A DNA stretch of 25,230 bases, from contig CAYIJG010000007.1 in NCBI GenBank assembly GCA_964363685.1, positions 1 to 25,230 on the forward strand, read 5' to 3'. Under the pieces are notes generated by a model. That model ran no database searches. It worked only from the letters and a program-made list of their open reading frames with translations, and had not been told where the DNA came from. The first letter of the stretch is position 1; each line of letters starts with the position of its first letter. Both the position numbers and the translations under genes were made by a program. The DNA comes from XYD2-FULL-39-9 sp964363685 (GTDB lineage Bacteria > Patescibacteriota > Patescibacteriia > Magasanikbacterales > GWA2-37-8). Shown piece by piece: positions 1 through 7,617 of this stretch.

Positions 1-490
1 GGGCCCTGGCCACCCAACGGCCTACCAAGAGGACGGCCTGGAGGGCCGTCGCCACCCCCCACGGCGGGTTGCCGTTGCCGGTGCGAGCGGTGGACGGGGG
101 CGGGTTGGCCGGGGGTGCCGCGGGCGGGATGGGGGTGAGGATCTGGGCGGTGGGCTGCGGGACGATCGGCAGCACCACGGGCGGGGCGGGGGTCGGAACG
201 ACGGTCGGCGCCGACAAGATGGTGAACGAGAACTCGTCGGAGGGGTCGCTCACGAGACCCGTCGCCGAGTCCTTCGCGAACATCCGCCCGTAGTAGGTGA
301 TCCCGGGCAGGAGCCCCGAGATCACGTAGTCCGTACCCGTGATGTTGTCGGCCACGTTGTCGGTGGACCCGGGGCGCGTGCCCCACATGACCGCGCGGTG
401 GATGACCGCGGGATCGGGGTTGCACTTGATCAGGGCGTACGGACCGGTGACGTGAACGTTGACGTTGCTCGGACGGTTCGGCTTGCTCAT
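1..490 (-). CDS. Fibronectin type III-like protein, partial, in GC-rich island 1
   Basis: This leftward frame is open from an ATG at 488-490 to the window edge (163 codons, no stop seen). Residues about 6-92 look like one Fn3 beta-sandwich: a PSNVNVHV strand, a central VMWGT segment, and a GLLPGITYYGRMFA segment matching the usual 'GL.PGT.Y..RV.A' E-F region, then DEFSFTI. A Pro/Ala/Val-rich linker (about 95-140) follows, then a more hydrophobic stretch near VATALQAVLLVG that could begin a membrane segment. No signal peptide is visible. The ATG is preceded by GGAG eight bases upstream, a real Shine-Dalgarno site unlike the AT-rich genes nearby. Almost every codon ends in G or C, which suggests transfer. 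The frame stays open upstream to a stop at 593-595 but without a better start. The ligand and function are unknown; the Fn3 call rests on pattern only. Confidence 0.66.
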   Translation of the reverse strand, partial: MSKPNRPSNVNVHVTGPYALIKCNPDPAVIHRAVMWGTRPGSTDNVADNITGTDYVISGLLPGITYYGRMFAKDSATGLVSDPSDEFSFTILSAPTVVPTPAPPVVLPIVPQPTAQILTPIPPAAPPANPPPSTARTGNGNPPWGVATALQAVLLVGRWVARA

Positions 491-505
491 GACGCTGACT
501 CCGAT

Positions 506-561
506 GACCCCGTAGGGTCGTTGAGAAGGGTGTCCCACAAGGCCAGACGGCTCTGCGGGAC
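506..561 (-). promoter_or_regulatory. Structured 5' leader of the Fn3-like gene
   Basis: There are two hairpins upstream of the start at 490. The distal one spans 532-561, with outer arms GTCCCGCA and TGTGGGAC (one G-U). The proximal one spans 506-519, with a 5-bp stem closed by UACG, a very stable tetraloop type. They lie just upstream of the GGAG site at 499-502. Whether they regulate translation is unknown. Confidence 0.4.
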
Positions 562-682
562 AAGAGGGTGTCGGGGTTACCAAACCACTGGATTACAGCC
601 TGCACATACAGTGATTGCTGGCGGCCAGTGTTCGGGGAAAAGTACCCCGAATTTAATAAAGAAAAATATATAAAATGTTTCC

Positions 683-805
683 TTACTTAATTCGAGATAC
701 AATCCGTTGTTCGATATAAATACTTTTTTGATTTATTATTGTAAAGAACGATAAATATAAAATATACAAAAACCTCTTCTTTGTGAGAGAGGCCAAAATA
801 AACAT
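683..805 (-). CDS. Possible 40-aa leader peptide
   Basis: This short leftward ORF starts with MFILASLTKKR and has a hydrophobic core around FLYILYLSFFTII, ending in a basic tail (QRIVSRIK). It lies between the promoter near 890 and GC-rich island 1. An AAGG stands about 14 bases upstream, too far for a good Shine-Dalgarno site. It overlaps the terminator-like hairpin at 773-792, so it could be a leader peptide or small membrane protein. It could equally be a chance ORF in AT-rich DNA. Confidence 0.2.
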   Translation of the reverse strand: MFILASLTKKRFLYILYLSFFTIINQKSIYIEQRIVSRIK

Positions 806-873
806 AATAGCTTTTACCTTGTTGATTAGCGTCGACAATACTCTCTCACAATATTGTCTCACTTTTTCAACAA
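768..873 (-). promoter_or_regulatory. Candidate pseudoknot/attenuator leader RNA
   Basis: Read on the minus strand from the predicted start near 873. An outer stem TTGTTG/CAACAA (868-873 with 819-824) encloses hairpin GACAATA/TATTGTC (852-858 with 834-840). All 11 bases of that hairpin's loop (841-851) are perfectly complementary to 781-791. That downstream strand overlaps the 5' arm of a short terminator-like hairpin CCTCT/AGAGG (788-792 with 773-777) followed by TTTTT (768-772). The pseudoknot and the terminator therefore compete for bases 788-791. It resembles a cis-regulatory switch or an unannotated small RNA, matching no family I recognise. Confidence 0.42.
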
Positions 874-879
874 TGAATC

Positions 880-908
880 ACTATACCACAGACTCTTAAA
901 TTTGTCAA
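880..908 (-). promoter_or_regulatory. Strong sigma70-type promoter reading leftward
   Basis: On the minus strand a perfect -35 TTGACA (903-908) is followed by a 17-bp spacer and -10 TATAGT (880-885). It points at the leader at 768-873 and then the Fn3-like gene in GC-rich island 1. The -35 lies in a small palindrome CTCTT...AAGAG. Confidence 0.75.
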
Positions 909-914
909 GAGTAA

Positions 915-982
915 GCCAATCCCGAGCACTCGGGATTGGCTAAAATAAGAGAAAAACACCCTATGAAAGTGTTTTTCTCTTA
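915..982 (-). terminator. Tandem hairpin terminator after the 1183-aa gene
   Basis: There are two perfect hairpins: 13-bp AAGAGAAAAACAC/GTGTTTTTCTCTT (947-959 with 969-981, plus a T-A pair) and 12-bp GCCAATCCCGAG/CTCGGGATTGGC (915-926 with 929-940). On the minus strand, transcripts from the gene ending at 1006 meet the T-rich 13-bp hairpin first. The second hairpin lacks a T-run. It also insulates the next leftward promoter (880-908). Confidence 0.75.
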
Positions 983-1005
983 AATAAAGCTTGGGGGGGG
1001 TTATA

Positions 1006-4000
1006 CTATTGCCCCACGGCCATTTTTCTGGCAGCCGCATAGCTGTTCCACTTTTCAACCACAACTCCCCCGCTATCTATTTTTACTAATTTGCCGTCTT
1101 GGACACTATAGGTAAACTTTGGATCACTAAGAATAATATCCGGCTTATTGCCAATATCTTTAATTCTGACCATATGACTATCGTTGGCAAGTATATTGGA
1201 ATTTTGAGGATTAGGTTCTAATAATAATTCTAACTCTTCACTGCGTAATACCCCACTGAGATCTCCCCTTCGGCTATAGGCTCCTATAAATTTAATGGCA
1301 TCGTCTAAATGATATGATTCGGGATTGGGATTTTCCCCAGCCGCGAATTTTTCCGCATAGGTTTTGAAGTTTTTTAATACTGGCTCTCTCTGTAATTCAG
1401 CCGCGATCAGATCTCTGCTATTTCCTTTGAGGTTAAACCCGGAAATTCTTCTCTCTATATCATCCAAAATTATATTGTAGTCATTTCCCAAGTCTCTCAA
1501 ATTTTCTAGTTGTTGGGGGGTGGCCTCTGGTTTTATCTGTTCATTGTCATTGATAGCCGTATTTGTTCTGACTCTTTCTTGAAATAAATCATCATCAGTT
1601 TTTAGCGCCTGATTATCATTCGCCGAGGTTGCTTCAGCAACGGCTAAAGCATTGCCATTACTTTGACTCCGTTCGAGGCTGGCCAATTTATTGTTATTAG
1701 CAACATCTTCTCCTATCTTGCCGCCACCGCCGCCACTATATTGTCTGTCCATCCCTAGAATTGGTCTGGCATGAAACTTACCTTGCTTATCATAATAGCC
1801 CTGCTGGGCACGATCGACAACAGCGAGATGCTCATTTTTCAGTCTTTCAAACCTAAGCCTATCTGCTTCTACTTCTATTGCTGTGGCCTGTTCGTCTGCA
1901 GAAATTTCAGGTGCCCCTTGCGTATGAGCTGTTGCGTCAACTTGAGAATGATCAGTATTGTCTACAGCGACCTTAGGGACAGAAACTTCTTCTTCTACAA
2001 TTTTTGGGATAAGACCACGATTGGCCAAAATGGTATTCTCTTCGCCTTGCATAGCGCGAAACAAGGCATGTGACATCTGCCCATTATCCAACTTATAATT
2101 TCTGGCAAAGGCTTCAAGATCAATATTGCCGTTAGCGTCTTTGGTAAGATATGGTGAAAGATAAGAAAGATGGCGCTGGCTGAACCCCTGATCTTCCAAA
2201 AACTTAGCGGCCGCGGCATATTGTTTATCTTTTAGAAGTTCCTCAAAAATCACCGCTCGGCGCACGCCTCCTGATTCTACCCGGCTATTTATAGTACTAT
2301 TGGTAAAATGATTTTCTCTATGACCATCCATCTGTCCAGAAGCAAAAATACGTTTTAACGCTTCCTCGTCATGGCGCAATTCCCGAGGTATATTCTGTAC
2401 ATTAAAAGACTGGCTGCTAAAAGGTTCTTTGACCATAGCAGGGACAATATCGTCATCTTTTATGAGCGGTATATTTTCTATATTTTTATGAACAGGGTGG
2501 TTCTCTGCTTGAGCATCAGGCGCTATATGCAACACTCGTTCTAGATTATTAACTAAATTATCAAATGCAGCCTTTGGCAATCCTTTTTCTTTGACAGCAT
2601 CCAAAAACCTATCCACTTGTTCTTCTGGTGAAGCCTGGTCTGAAAAAGTAAGATGGAGTATGCCTAAACCTCTGGCCACCGTGCCTAAGGCCCTGACAAA
2701 ATCAATGCCTCGACTTATCTTATCTCCATTTTCTTTCGCGCCCTTACCTCTCAAAGCACGAACGGTTTCTCTCGTTGCATTAATAAAAACGTCCTTAAAC
2801 ACAAAAGTATTTTCCGATTCTGCGCCAATTAAGCCACTTGTCTGTTTGGCATGCTCTCTTGAGGCTTTTCGCGCGCGCTCTAACATGGATGTGCCCGCAT
2901 ACATAACACCTCTAAGGAGAGAAAGGCCGCTAGCAGTCAAGGCAAAATTGAGCGCGTCTTTGGCAATGCTTACACCTGATACTTTGGCATGAAGGTAGGC
3001 ATCTAATAAACGCTCCACTTCTGCTTGTCTTTTTTCTTTGGCTCCTCCTGTTTCTTGTCTGTATTTGCGATAAATTAATTCTAATTTTTGTAAAATTTCT
3101 TGTTTGGCCTCCGGTGCAATATGAGCCTTATCTATTGCCATTTTTAATCCCGCTTGTCGCTTTTCTATCTGTTCATAATCTGCCAGTGGCAAATTTTGTT
3201 CAGTTTTTTCTACGGAAGAGACTAAGTACTCATAGTTGATACTTATTTCCTGTTTCAACTGAGCCATTTTTTTATTGTCATTGCGCCAATTCGCATAATC
3301 TCCTTTGCCAATAGCGGCTCCAAGTAAATTGGTCACTAATTTTATGCCCAACAAAGATGTGACTGTATCAAGGGCGGCTTTGCCAGCCGCTTTTCTCACT
3401 TCTTTATTGGTAAATAAAGTCTTGCCAAAATCTTTGGCTCTTGACCACCAGCCTTTTTTCTCTGGTTGTGGAGCTGGTGCGGCTGGCGCAGTATTGACAG
3501 CCTGATTTCGGCGACCAATTTCCTGCCAAAATAATTGGCGCACGGTTGGATCGTTGGTCGCAGCCAGGGCCTCAAGATCACGAAGTTTTTCATATACGTT
3601 TTTTAGCGAGCCGGTGTCCAATTGAACGCCCGCTTCTCCAATAACAGTTTGCACCGCACTAACCGCATCACTTAATTTTTCCTCCAAATTACGGTCACTT
3701 TTGGAATTTATTACTTGCAATAAAGTTTCAAAATCCTGTTGATATACGACAAATAATCTTTGCTGTTCTGGAGTGGCGGTTTCGGAAGCATCAACAATTG
3801 GAAGTTCTGTGTCAATTTCGCCGACTACTACAGTGTTAGAAATTTGATCAAGCTTGTGTATCAATAATGCTAAGTTTGCTTCATAATCGTTAATATGCTG
3901 ACTGTATAGACTAAGATCTTTTATGTTAGCTTCAGCTTTATTTAAGGCCGCATGAACATCATTAATTTCTTGATCCATTCCCAGCTTTTCTCTAGCCATC

Positions 4001-4557
4001 TCAATCAAAAATCTCTCAAACCTAGCTTGACACCCTTCAAGCTCTGATCTTCTCTCTGCTAGTTGCTTTTCTTCTTGTTTTTGTTCTTCCAACAGCGAGT
4101 TTATGGCAGTATCTAAAGCTGGGTCTGAAACTGTGGTTATATCCGGACTAATAGAAAGAGTTTCCCCTGCAACTTTGTTCTTCCCCTCATCGGCTGTATC
4201 AATAACTTTCAGGTTGTATTGAGAAATTAGACTGTTAGGTAACTCCAGTGCTCCACCGCCATTTTTCTCATCTAAGGCGAATAAGCTCTGGAGGGTTTTA
4301 CCCAGTGCTTGTGACTTTTCAACAAACAAATTAGTACCAACAACATTGCCCAGATCAGTCAGATTGACGGAAAGATCCGTAAGTACTGAAGCAAAAATTG
4401 TCTCCTGCTTACGCTTGATTATTTCTGCAATCAACCATTTAACATTTTTTTCAAGATTTTTAAATACTCTTTTTTGTATTGCTTCTTTTCCAATACCAAA
4501 TTCCACATCTGGAGCAACCCCCGTTCCTTGTAAGGTGTCCCGTTTTGCTCTTACCAT
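1006..4557 (-). CDS. Very large coiled-coil protein of unknown function
   Basis: This 1183-residue protein has no signal peptide and no family I recognise. It is largely charged and helical, with coiled-coil-like stretches at about 155-235 (EEQKQEEKQLAERRSELEG) and 425-510. Two hydrophobic or amphipathic helices lie near 390-420 (KAALDTVTSLLGIKLVTNLL) and about 540-570 (ALNFALTASGLSLLRGVMYA); they could insert into membrane. A Pro/Ala linker (TAPAAPAPQPEKK) is at about 360, and a low-complexity Asn/Ala-rich section with SGGGGGK lies in the last third. The C-terminus (VQDGKLVKIDSGGVVVEKW) looks like a small folded module. The start has the TATATG context and lies 5 bases after the 96-aa gene, so the two are probably cotranscribed with the Wzz-like and HtrA-like genes. 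This suggests an envelope or cytoskeletal scaffold, but function is unknown. Confidence 0.85.
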   Translation of the reverse strand: MVRAKRDTLQGTGVAPDVEFGIGKEAIQKRVFKNLEKNVKWLIAEIIKRKQETIFASVLTDLSVNLTDLGNVVGTNLFVEKSQALGKTLQSLFALDEKNGGGALELPNSLISQYNLKVIDTADEGKNKVAGETLSISPDITTVSDPALDTAINSLLEEQKQEEKQLAERRSELEGCQARFERFLIEMAREKLGMDQEINDVHAALNKAEANIKDLSLYSQHINDYEANLALLIHKLDQISNTVVVGEIDTELPIVDASETATPEQQRLFVVYQQDFETLLQVINSKSDRNLEEKLSDAVSAVQTVIGEAGVQLDTGSLKNVYEKLRDLEALAATNDPTVRQLFWQEIGRRNQAVNTAPAAPAPQPEKKGWWSRAKDFGKTLFTNKEVRKAAGKAALDTVTSLLGIKLVTNLLGAAIGKGDYANWRNDNKKMAQLKQEISINYEYLVSSVEKTEQNLPLADYEQIEKRQAGLKMAIDKAHIAPEAKQEILQKLELIYRKYRQETGGAKEKRQAEVERLLDAYLHAKVSGVSIAKDALNFALTASGLSLLRGVMYAGTSMLERARKASREHAKQTSGLIGAESENTFVFKDVFINATRETVRALRGKGAKENGDKISRGIDFVRALGTVARGLGILHLTFSDQASPEEQVDRFLDAVKEKGLPKAAFDNLVNNLERVLHIAPDAQAENHPVHKNIENIPLIKDDDIVPAMVKEPFSSQSFNVQNIPRELRHDEEALKRIFASGQMDGHRENHFTNSTINSRVESGGVRRAVIFEELLKDKQYAAAAKFLEDQGFSQRHLSYLSPYLTKDANGNIDLEAFARNYKLDNGQMSHALFRAMQGEENTILANRGLIPKIVEEEVSVPKVAVDNTDHSQVDATAHTQGAPEISADEQATAIEVEADRLRFERLKNEHLAVVDRAQQGYYDKQGKFHARPILGMDRQYSGGGGGKIGEDVANNNKLASLERSQSNGNALAVAEATSANDNQALKTDDDLFQERVRTNTAINDNEQIKPEATPQQLENLRDLGNDYNIILDDIERRISGFNLKGNSRDLIAAELQREPVLKNFKTYAEKFAAGENPNPESYHLDDAIKFIGAYSRRGDLSGVLRSEELELLLEPNPQNSNILANDSHMVRIKDIGNKPDIILSDPKFTYSVQDGKLVKIDSGGVVVEKWNSYAAARKMAVGQ

Positions 4558-4562
4558 ATAAT

Positions 4563-4853
4563 TTAAATTATAGAATCTAAGGCTTTATTTGTATCTGCAT
4601 TTATTTGAGTGACTTTTGCTTGAAAATCTTCATCTACTTTTTGTAAATCTTCGGCTAATTTTTTATCTTGATCCTGAGTCATAGCTTGTAAATAATTTAT
4701 TTCTAATGCTTTAGTAAAATCTTCTAATTGAGCTTCGGTCATGTGGGGCAACAAACTAAGCATGGCCTCACGCTCCTGGTCAGTAATTTTTAAGGAAGCG
4801 ATTAAAACCCCAAGTTTTCTTCCTTTTTCTTCAGCTATTTGTATATTGGACAT
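4563..4853 (-). CDS. Small helical hypothetical protein (96 aa)
   Basis: This acidic, all-helical-looking protein has no membrane segment or signal peptide. The first 60 residues (EEKGRKLGVLIASLKITDQEREAMLSLLPHMTEAQLEDF) resemble a short helical-bundle repeat; the last third (DKKLAEDLQKVDEDFQAKV) is coiled-coil-like. It lies 17 bases after the Wzz-like gene and 5 bases before the 1183-aa gene, all on the minus strand, so it probably works with the large protein as a small partner. That is inference from position. The start is in the ATATATG context with no Shine-Dalgarno site. I do not recognise the family. Confidence 0.75.
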   Translation of the reverse strand: MSNIQIAEEKGRKLGVLIASLKITDQEREAMLSLLPHMTEAQLEDFTKALEINYLQAMTQDQDKKLAEDLQKVDEDFQAKVTQINADTNKALDSII

Positions 4854-4870
4854 ATATTTTCAAAAATAAA

Positions 4871-5482
4871 TTATTTTCCAAACAAATTATGTTTGCGATA
4901 GCGCAAGACCCACAAACTGGAAATCAAAACACCGACCAAGAAACCAATTCCGGCGTTGGCAAAGAAATTTGGGCGATCAGGCCAGCGAGAAATAAGCGAG
5001 TCACTGACAGATTTTATTGCCACATCGCCACCAAGATATTCCCAGCCTTGGGTCACCATAGTTTGAGTAATAGCATTTGACAAGGCCAAGGCCTCATCAG
5101 GACTATAACTAAATACTTTGATATTCATAATACTAACACCATAGGACATATTTGCTTGCACATCCTTTGTCCATTTTTTGCGCTGTTTTCTGTCTATGAG
5201 ATCCTTCCAAGGATCCCTATCAAAAGAATAGGTGGCATTACTCATTACTTTGTTAAAAAAATCTGTGGTATTGATAAGTTCGGTAAGATTGGCGCCGACT
5301 TTTTCAGCTGATCTGGCTTGGGTATACGGGTCTACTCCCGTTTTATCTCGAGAAATAATTAGAACTTGGGAGGTGGCACTATACTGTTTTGGGAAAAATA
5401 AGCTAGCAAAAATTGAGGCTGTTAGAAAAATTAGCCCCCAGACTATAATTAGACCGCTGTGTTTTTTTAGGATGTTGAACAT
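4871..5482 (-). CDS. Wzz/chain-length-determinant-like membrane protein
   Basis: This 203-aa protein has the Wzz/polysaccharide co-polymerase layout: a short cytoplasmic N-terminus, TM1 at about 10-31 (LIIVWGLIFLTASIFASLFF) followed by the typical PKQYSATSQVLI strand, an extracytoplasmic domain of about 140 residues, and TM2 at about 175-193 (FANAGIGFLVGVLISSLWVL) preceded by the Pro-containing segment WPDRPNF. There is no cytoplasmic tyrosine-kinase domain. Family members control length or export of surface polysaccharide. Here it sits in an envelope gene unit, while glycosyltransferase genes lie at the other end of the window. A cloverleaf repeat (5503-5573) lies 20 bases upstream of its start, as it does before rpmI and rplT. 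The length is at the short end for the family. Confidence 0.78.
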   Translation of the reverse strand: MFNILKKHSGLIIVWGLIFLTASIFASLFFPKQYSATSQVLIISRDKTGVDPYTQARSAEKVGANLTELINTTDFFNKVMSNATYSFDRDPWKDLIDRKQRKKWTKDVQANMSYGVSIMNIKVFSYSPDEALALSNAITQTMVTQGWEYLGGDVAIKSVSDSLISRWPDRPNFFANAGIGFLVGVLISSLWVLRYRKHNLFGK

Positions 5483-5502
5483 ATATTAAGTTAGAATAAA
5501 TA

Positions 5503-5573
5503 CGAATAGTCGATTCTCAACTCACTAATTACACGAATGGATTTGTGTTATTCGTGGGGCTCGAGCCCATTTG
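5503..5573 (-). repeat. Cloverleaf intergenic repeat, copy A
   Basis: Read on the minus strand it matches copies B (9898-9968) and C (10192-10262). It has an outer stem of about 5 bp with one mismatch, arm 1 GGGCTCGAGCCC, a long central arm with ACAC/GTGT, and arm 3 AGTTGA-GAA-TCGACT with one G-T wobble. A conserved tail TATTTATTCTAACTTA leads directly into the start codon of the Wzz-like gene at 5482. Confidence 0.8.
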
Positions 5574-5587
5574 TGTTATTATCAATA

Positions 5588-6652
5588 TTATTTTGTTTGT
5601 ATTACCTTCACATCCATCTCCAAAACTTTTCCAACTCTCAAGACTTTTACTTTGACTATTTGAGCGTTGCTAATAATATACCACAGATTGTCAACTGAAA
5701 CAATTCTGCCATTTATTTCTGTAATCAAATCTCCCTTGCGAAGTAAATTTCCAACTGACCAAACATTAGAAACAAAAAAGCCTTGGACTTTTTCTTTAGC
5801 GCCTGTTTCATTTTTTGAATCTATAAAAATTGTTTGCTCTTCGCTAAACCAGCCTTCCACACCAAAAGAAGAATAAGATAGAGCTTGCTTACTTAATACT
5901 TTTGACAAAACACGAGTAATGTTAGCCACTGGAAGAAGTAAATTATTTTCTGAAATTAGTCCTACCACTCGACCCTGATTATTTATAGCCACTCCCCCGC
6001 TGGCAAAAACCCCATTCAGAGAATAAGCGCGTACTGGCGCAATATCTATATGCGGAATTTTATAATTTAAAACCGGATAAAGCACAGTACCATGATACCA
6101 GCTACTGTCTTGCCAGACAAAAATATCATCTAGGACGACACTTCCATCTACAAATTCAGCTACCTTAAATTGATCATTTTTTATCTTCAAATACAACACG
6201 CCTGAATACTTATCCCAAACCGCACTTTCAGCAGAATAAATTTTATCCCCATTGCCTACTACATATATATTTTTATAAATACCATCATAATTGGGCTGGT
6301 ACATTGCCAACCAACCATCAGAACTAAGCATAATACCATCGCCGATTTTTTTATTAAAATAATTCACGCCTGCCAAACTAGTAGAACCTCGGTTTACACT
6401 TACCAAGCGCGAAGAAATTTCTTCCCGAATAAGATTTTCCAATTGCGCACGCGACAAACCTGGACGAGTATAAGAATTTATCCAAGTCTCATCCTCAGTA
6501 AATCTTGGCCACACCCAACCAAGCATCATCGAGGCACCACTGAGACCAGCCAATAAGCTAATCGCAATAATAAACAAAAACCATTTTAGTCTTTGCAAAA
6601 ATTTTTGTGTTTCCGGGTTGGTTGTTTTTGGCGGTAGGTGAGGAGGAAGCAT
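5588..6652 (-). CDS. HtrA/DegP-like trypsin-fold protein with PDZ domain, probably inactive
   Basis: This 354-aa protein has a cytoplasmic Pro-rich N-terminus, one TM helix at about 24-45 (WFLFIIAISLLAGLSGASMM), a trypsin-fold region about 95-245, and a PDZ-like C-terminal domain about 285-354 (LRKGDLITEINGRIVS). The HtrA landmarks are visible but changed. The segment that normally carries the catalytic His (as in 'GYVLTNAHVV') reads GDGIMLSSDGWLAMYQP with no His. The 'DLAVLKI' Asp segment reads SGVLYLKIK. The 'GNSGGP' box reads FASGGVAIN, keeping only Ser218. It is therefore best read as a pseudoprotease or membrane-tethered binding module facing outside. It lies between a polytopic membrane protein and the Wzz-like gene on the same strand. 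Sequencing error is unlikely because the frame is intact. Confidence 0.8.
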   Translation of the reverse strand: MLPPHLPPKTTNPETQKFLQRLKWFLFIIAISLLAGLSGASMMLGWVWPRFTEDETWINSYTRPGLSRAQLENLIREEISSRLVSVNRGSTSLAGVNYFNKKIGDGIMLSSDGWLAMYQPNYDGIYKNIYVVGNGDKIYSAESAVWDKYSGVLYLKIKNDQFKVAEFVDGSVVLDDIFVWQDSSWYHGTVLYPVLNYKIPHIDIAPVRAYSLNGVFASGGVAINNQGRVVGLISENNLLLPVANITRVLSKVLSKQALSYSSFGVEGWFSEEQTIFIDSKNETGAKEKVQGFFVSNVWSVGNLLRKGDLITEINGRIVSVDNLWYIISNAQIVKVKVLRVGKVLEMDVKVIQTK

Positions 6653-6662
6653 ATAATGGTGT

Positions 6663-6712
6663 TAAATTTCCACCGCCATGAGGCGGGGTCCCGCTTTGGC
6701 GGGATAAATCCT
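6663..6712. repeat. Pair of GC-rich palindromes between two envelope genes
   Basis: Two adjacent hairpins, CCGCC-atga-GGCGG and CCCGC-tttg-GCGGG, lie in the gap between the 266-aa and HtrA-like genes. The second resembles the ATCCCGC...GCGGGA palindromes at 8237-8256 and 10702-10722. They look like scattered CPR-type intergenic palindromes; no terminator T-run follows. Confidence 0.55.
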
Positions 6713-6723
6713 AAATACTAAAA

Positions 6724-7524
6724 CTACTTCCAACTAACGATAAAAATTAAAAAAATAACAAACAAAAAAACATTTGTGCTTAAAAATAAAATTTGTTTTT
6801 TCCAGTGTATACCTTCGGCACTAAGATTAAATCTCGCCAGTAACCAAACCACATACCAGCACCAAATAAGAATAAGACTGCTGACCAAATAGCCCAAGGG
6901 TAATAAATTCAAAACCCAAAATAATTCTGAAGTAATTAAAAACCAAGCTCCCAACCACACCCAGAAACGCTTGTTTATAGCTACACCATATTCCCACCAC
7001 CACCAACCGGCGAATGCCGATGCCAATACAGATGCAAACGAAAGCCAAACCCAAGATCCAATATTTGGCGTGATCTGGAAAGAAATGATCGCTTGTGCAC
7101 CTTCAAATATCCCCGCCAAACCAACGGCTGACATCAAAAACCTCCAGCGCAGATGAGGTTTAAGAAAAGCTGTCAGACTCACGTGGGAATCTGGTAATAA
7201 CCAAAAACTAAAGAAAGACAAAAATGAAAATAAAACGGCAAATAAATACCAAGCAAAATTCCATTCTATAAATAACAAAAAGGCAAAAGATCCGAGAGTT
7301 AAAGCGATTAATGAAACTAGGTGTTTCCATCGGCTCATCTCTTTTGGATAATAAACCATCCACATGGCTACTCCCCAAATTATAACTCTAACCCCAAACC
7401 AAATACCTGCTACCCACCAAGAGTGAAGTAATGTTTTAAAACTAAATAACAATAGAACATTGATTGCGAGATCTATAGCCGCCGCCAGTTTTGGGTGAAT
7501 AGATATTGATTTTAATTTGAGCAT
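6724..7524 (-). CDS. Polytopic membrane protein of unknown function (266 aa)
   Basis: This Trp- and Phe-rich protein has about eight to nine predicted TM helices, at roughly 14-32, 36-57, 67-88, 90-110, 128-146, 154-175, 183-207, 209-232 and 243-264. No catalytic motif is evident and I do not recognise a family. It is the first gene of the leftward envelope unit. A promoter (7545-7573) lies directly upstream, and the HtrA-like gene follows after about 70 bases containing two palindromes. Confidence 0.75.
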   Translation of the reverse strand: MLKLKSISIHPKLAAAIDLAINVLLLFSFKTLLHSWWVAGIWFGVRVIIWGVAMWMVYYPKEMSRWKHLVSLIALTLGSFAFLLFIEWNFAWYLFAVLFSFLSFFSFWLLPDSHVSLTAFLKPHLRWRFLMSAVGLAGIFEGAQAIISFQITPNIGSWVWLSFASVLASAFAGWWWWEYGVAINKRFWVWLGAWFLITSELFWVLNLLPLGYLVSSLILIWCWYVVWLLARFNLSAEGIHWKKQILFLSTNVFLFVIFLIFIVSWK

Positions 7525-7544
7525 AAGTGTTTAATCTTTAAAGA

Positions 7545-7573
7545 ATTGTACTCGTTTTTTAAAGGAAAAGCAA
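7545..7573 (-). promoter_or_regulatory. Promoter of the leftward envelope unit
   Basis: On the minus strand, TTGCTT (7568-7573), a 17-bp spacer and TACAAT (7545-7550) lie 21 bases upstream of the start at 7524. The promoter begins right after the T-run of the island 2 terminator, so the two units abut. Confidence 0.65.
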
Positions 7574-7579
7574 ACCTCT

Positions 7580-7617
7580 AAAAACACATCGCCCCCGGGT
7601 GGATATCCCCGAGGGCG
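7580..7617 (-). terminator. Intrinsic terminator of the island 2 gene
   Basis: On the minus strand, arms CGCCCTCGGG and CCCGGGGGCG (7608-7617 with 7590-7599, one U-G pair) form a GC-rich stem. TTTTT follows at 7580-7584 after five bases. The wobble forms only on the minus-strand RNA, which supports leftward use. The stem belongs to the GC-rich island and the T-run to AT-rich DNA. Confidence 0.7.

Larger units (their letters stand above)
1..650. other. GC-rich island 1 (left part)
   Basis: Bases 1 to about 650 are strongly GC-rich, and the sequence changes abruptly to AT-rich DNA at about 650. The island holds the Fn3-like gene and its structured 5' leader. Leader hairpins on the minus strand are GACCC-TACG-GGGTC at 506-519 (a C(UACG)G tetraloop), an 8-bp stem at 532-561, and TTCGGGG/CCCCGAA at 630-650. 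No transposase or integrase is visible. The left end lies outside the window. Confidence 0.7.

Noticed and set aside
69..673. Rightward ORFs at 69-293 and 398-673
   Set aside because: They are antisense to or upstream of the GC-rich Fn3-like frame, low in complexity (Gly/Val-rich), and have no family pattern. The opposite strand has a better start site and domain pattern.
993..1000. Eight-G run before the end of the 1183-aa gene as a frameshift site
   Set aside because: The run lies after the stop at 1006 in transcription order, so it cannot affect the frame.
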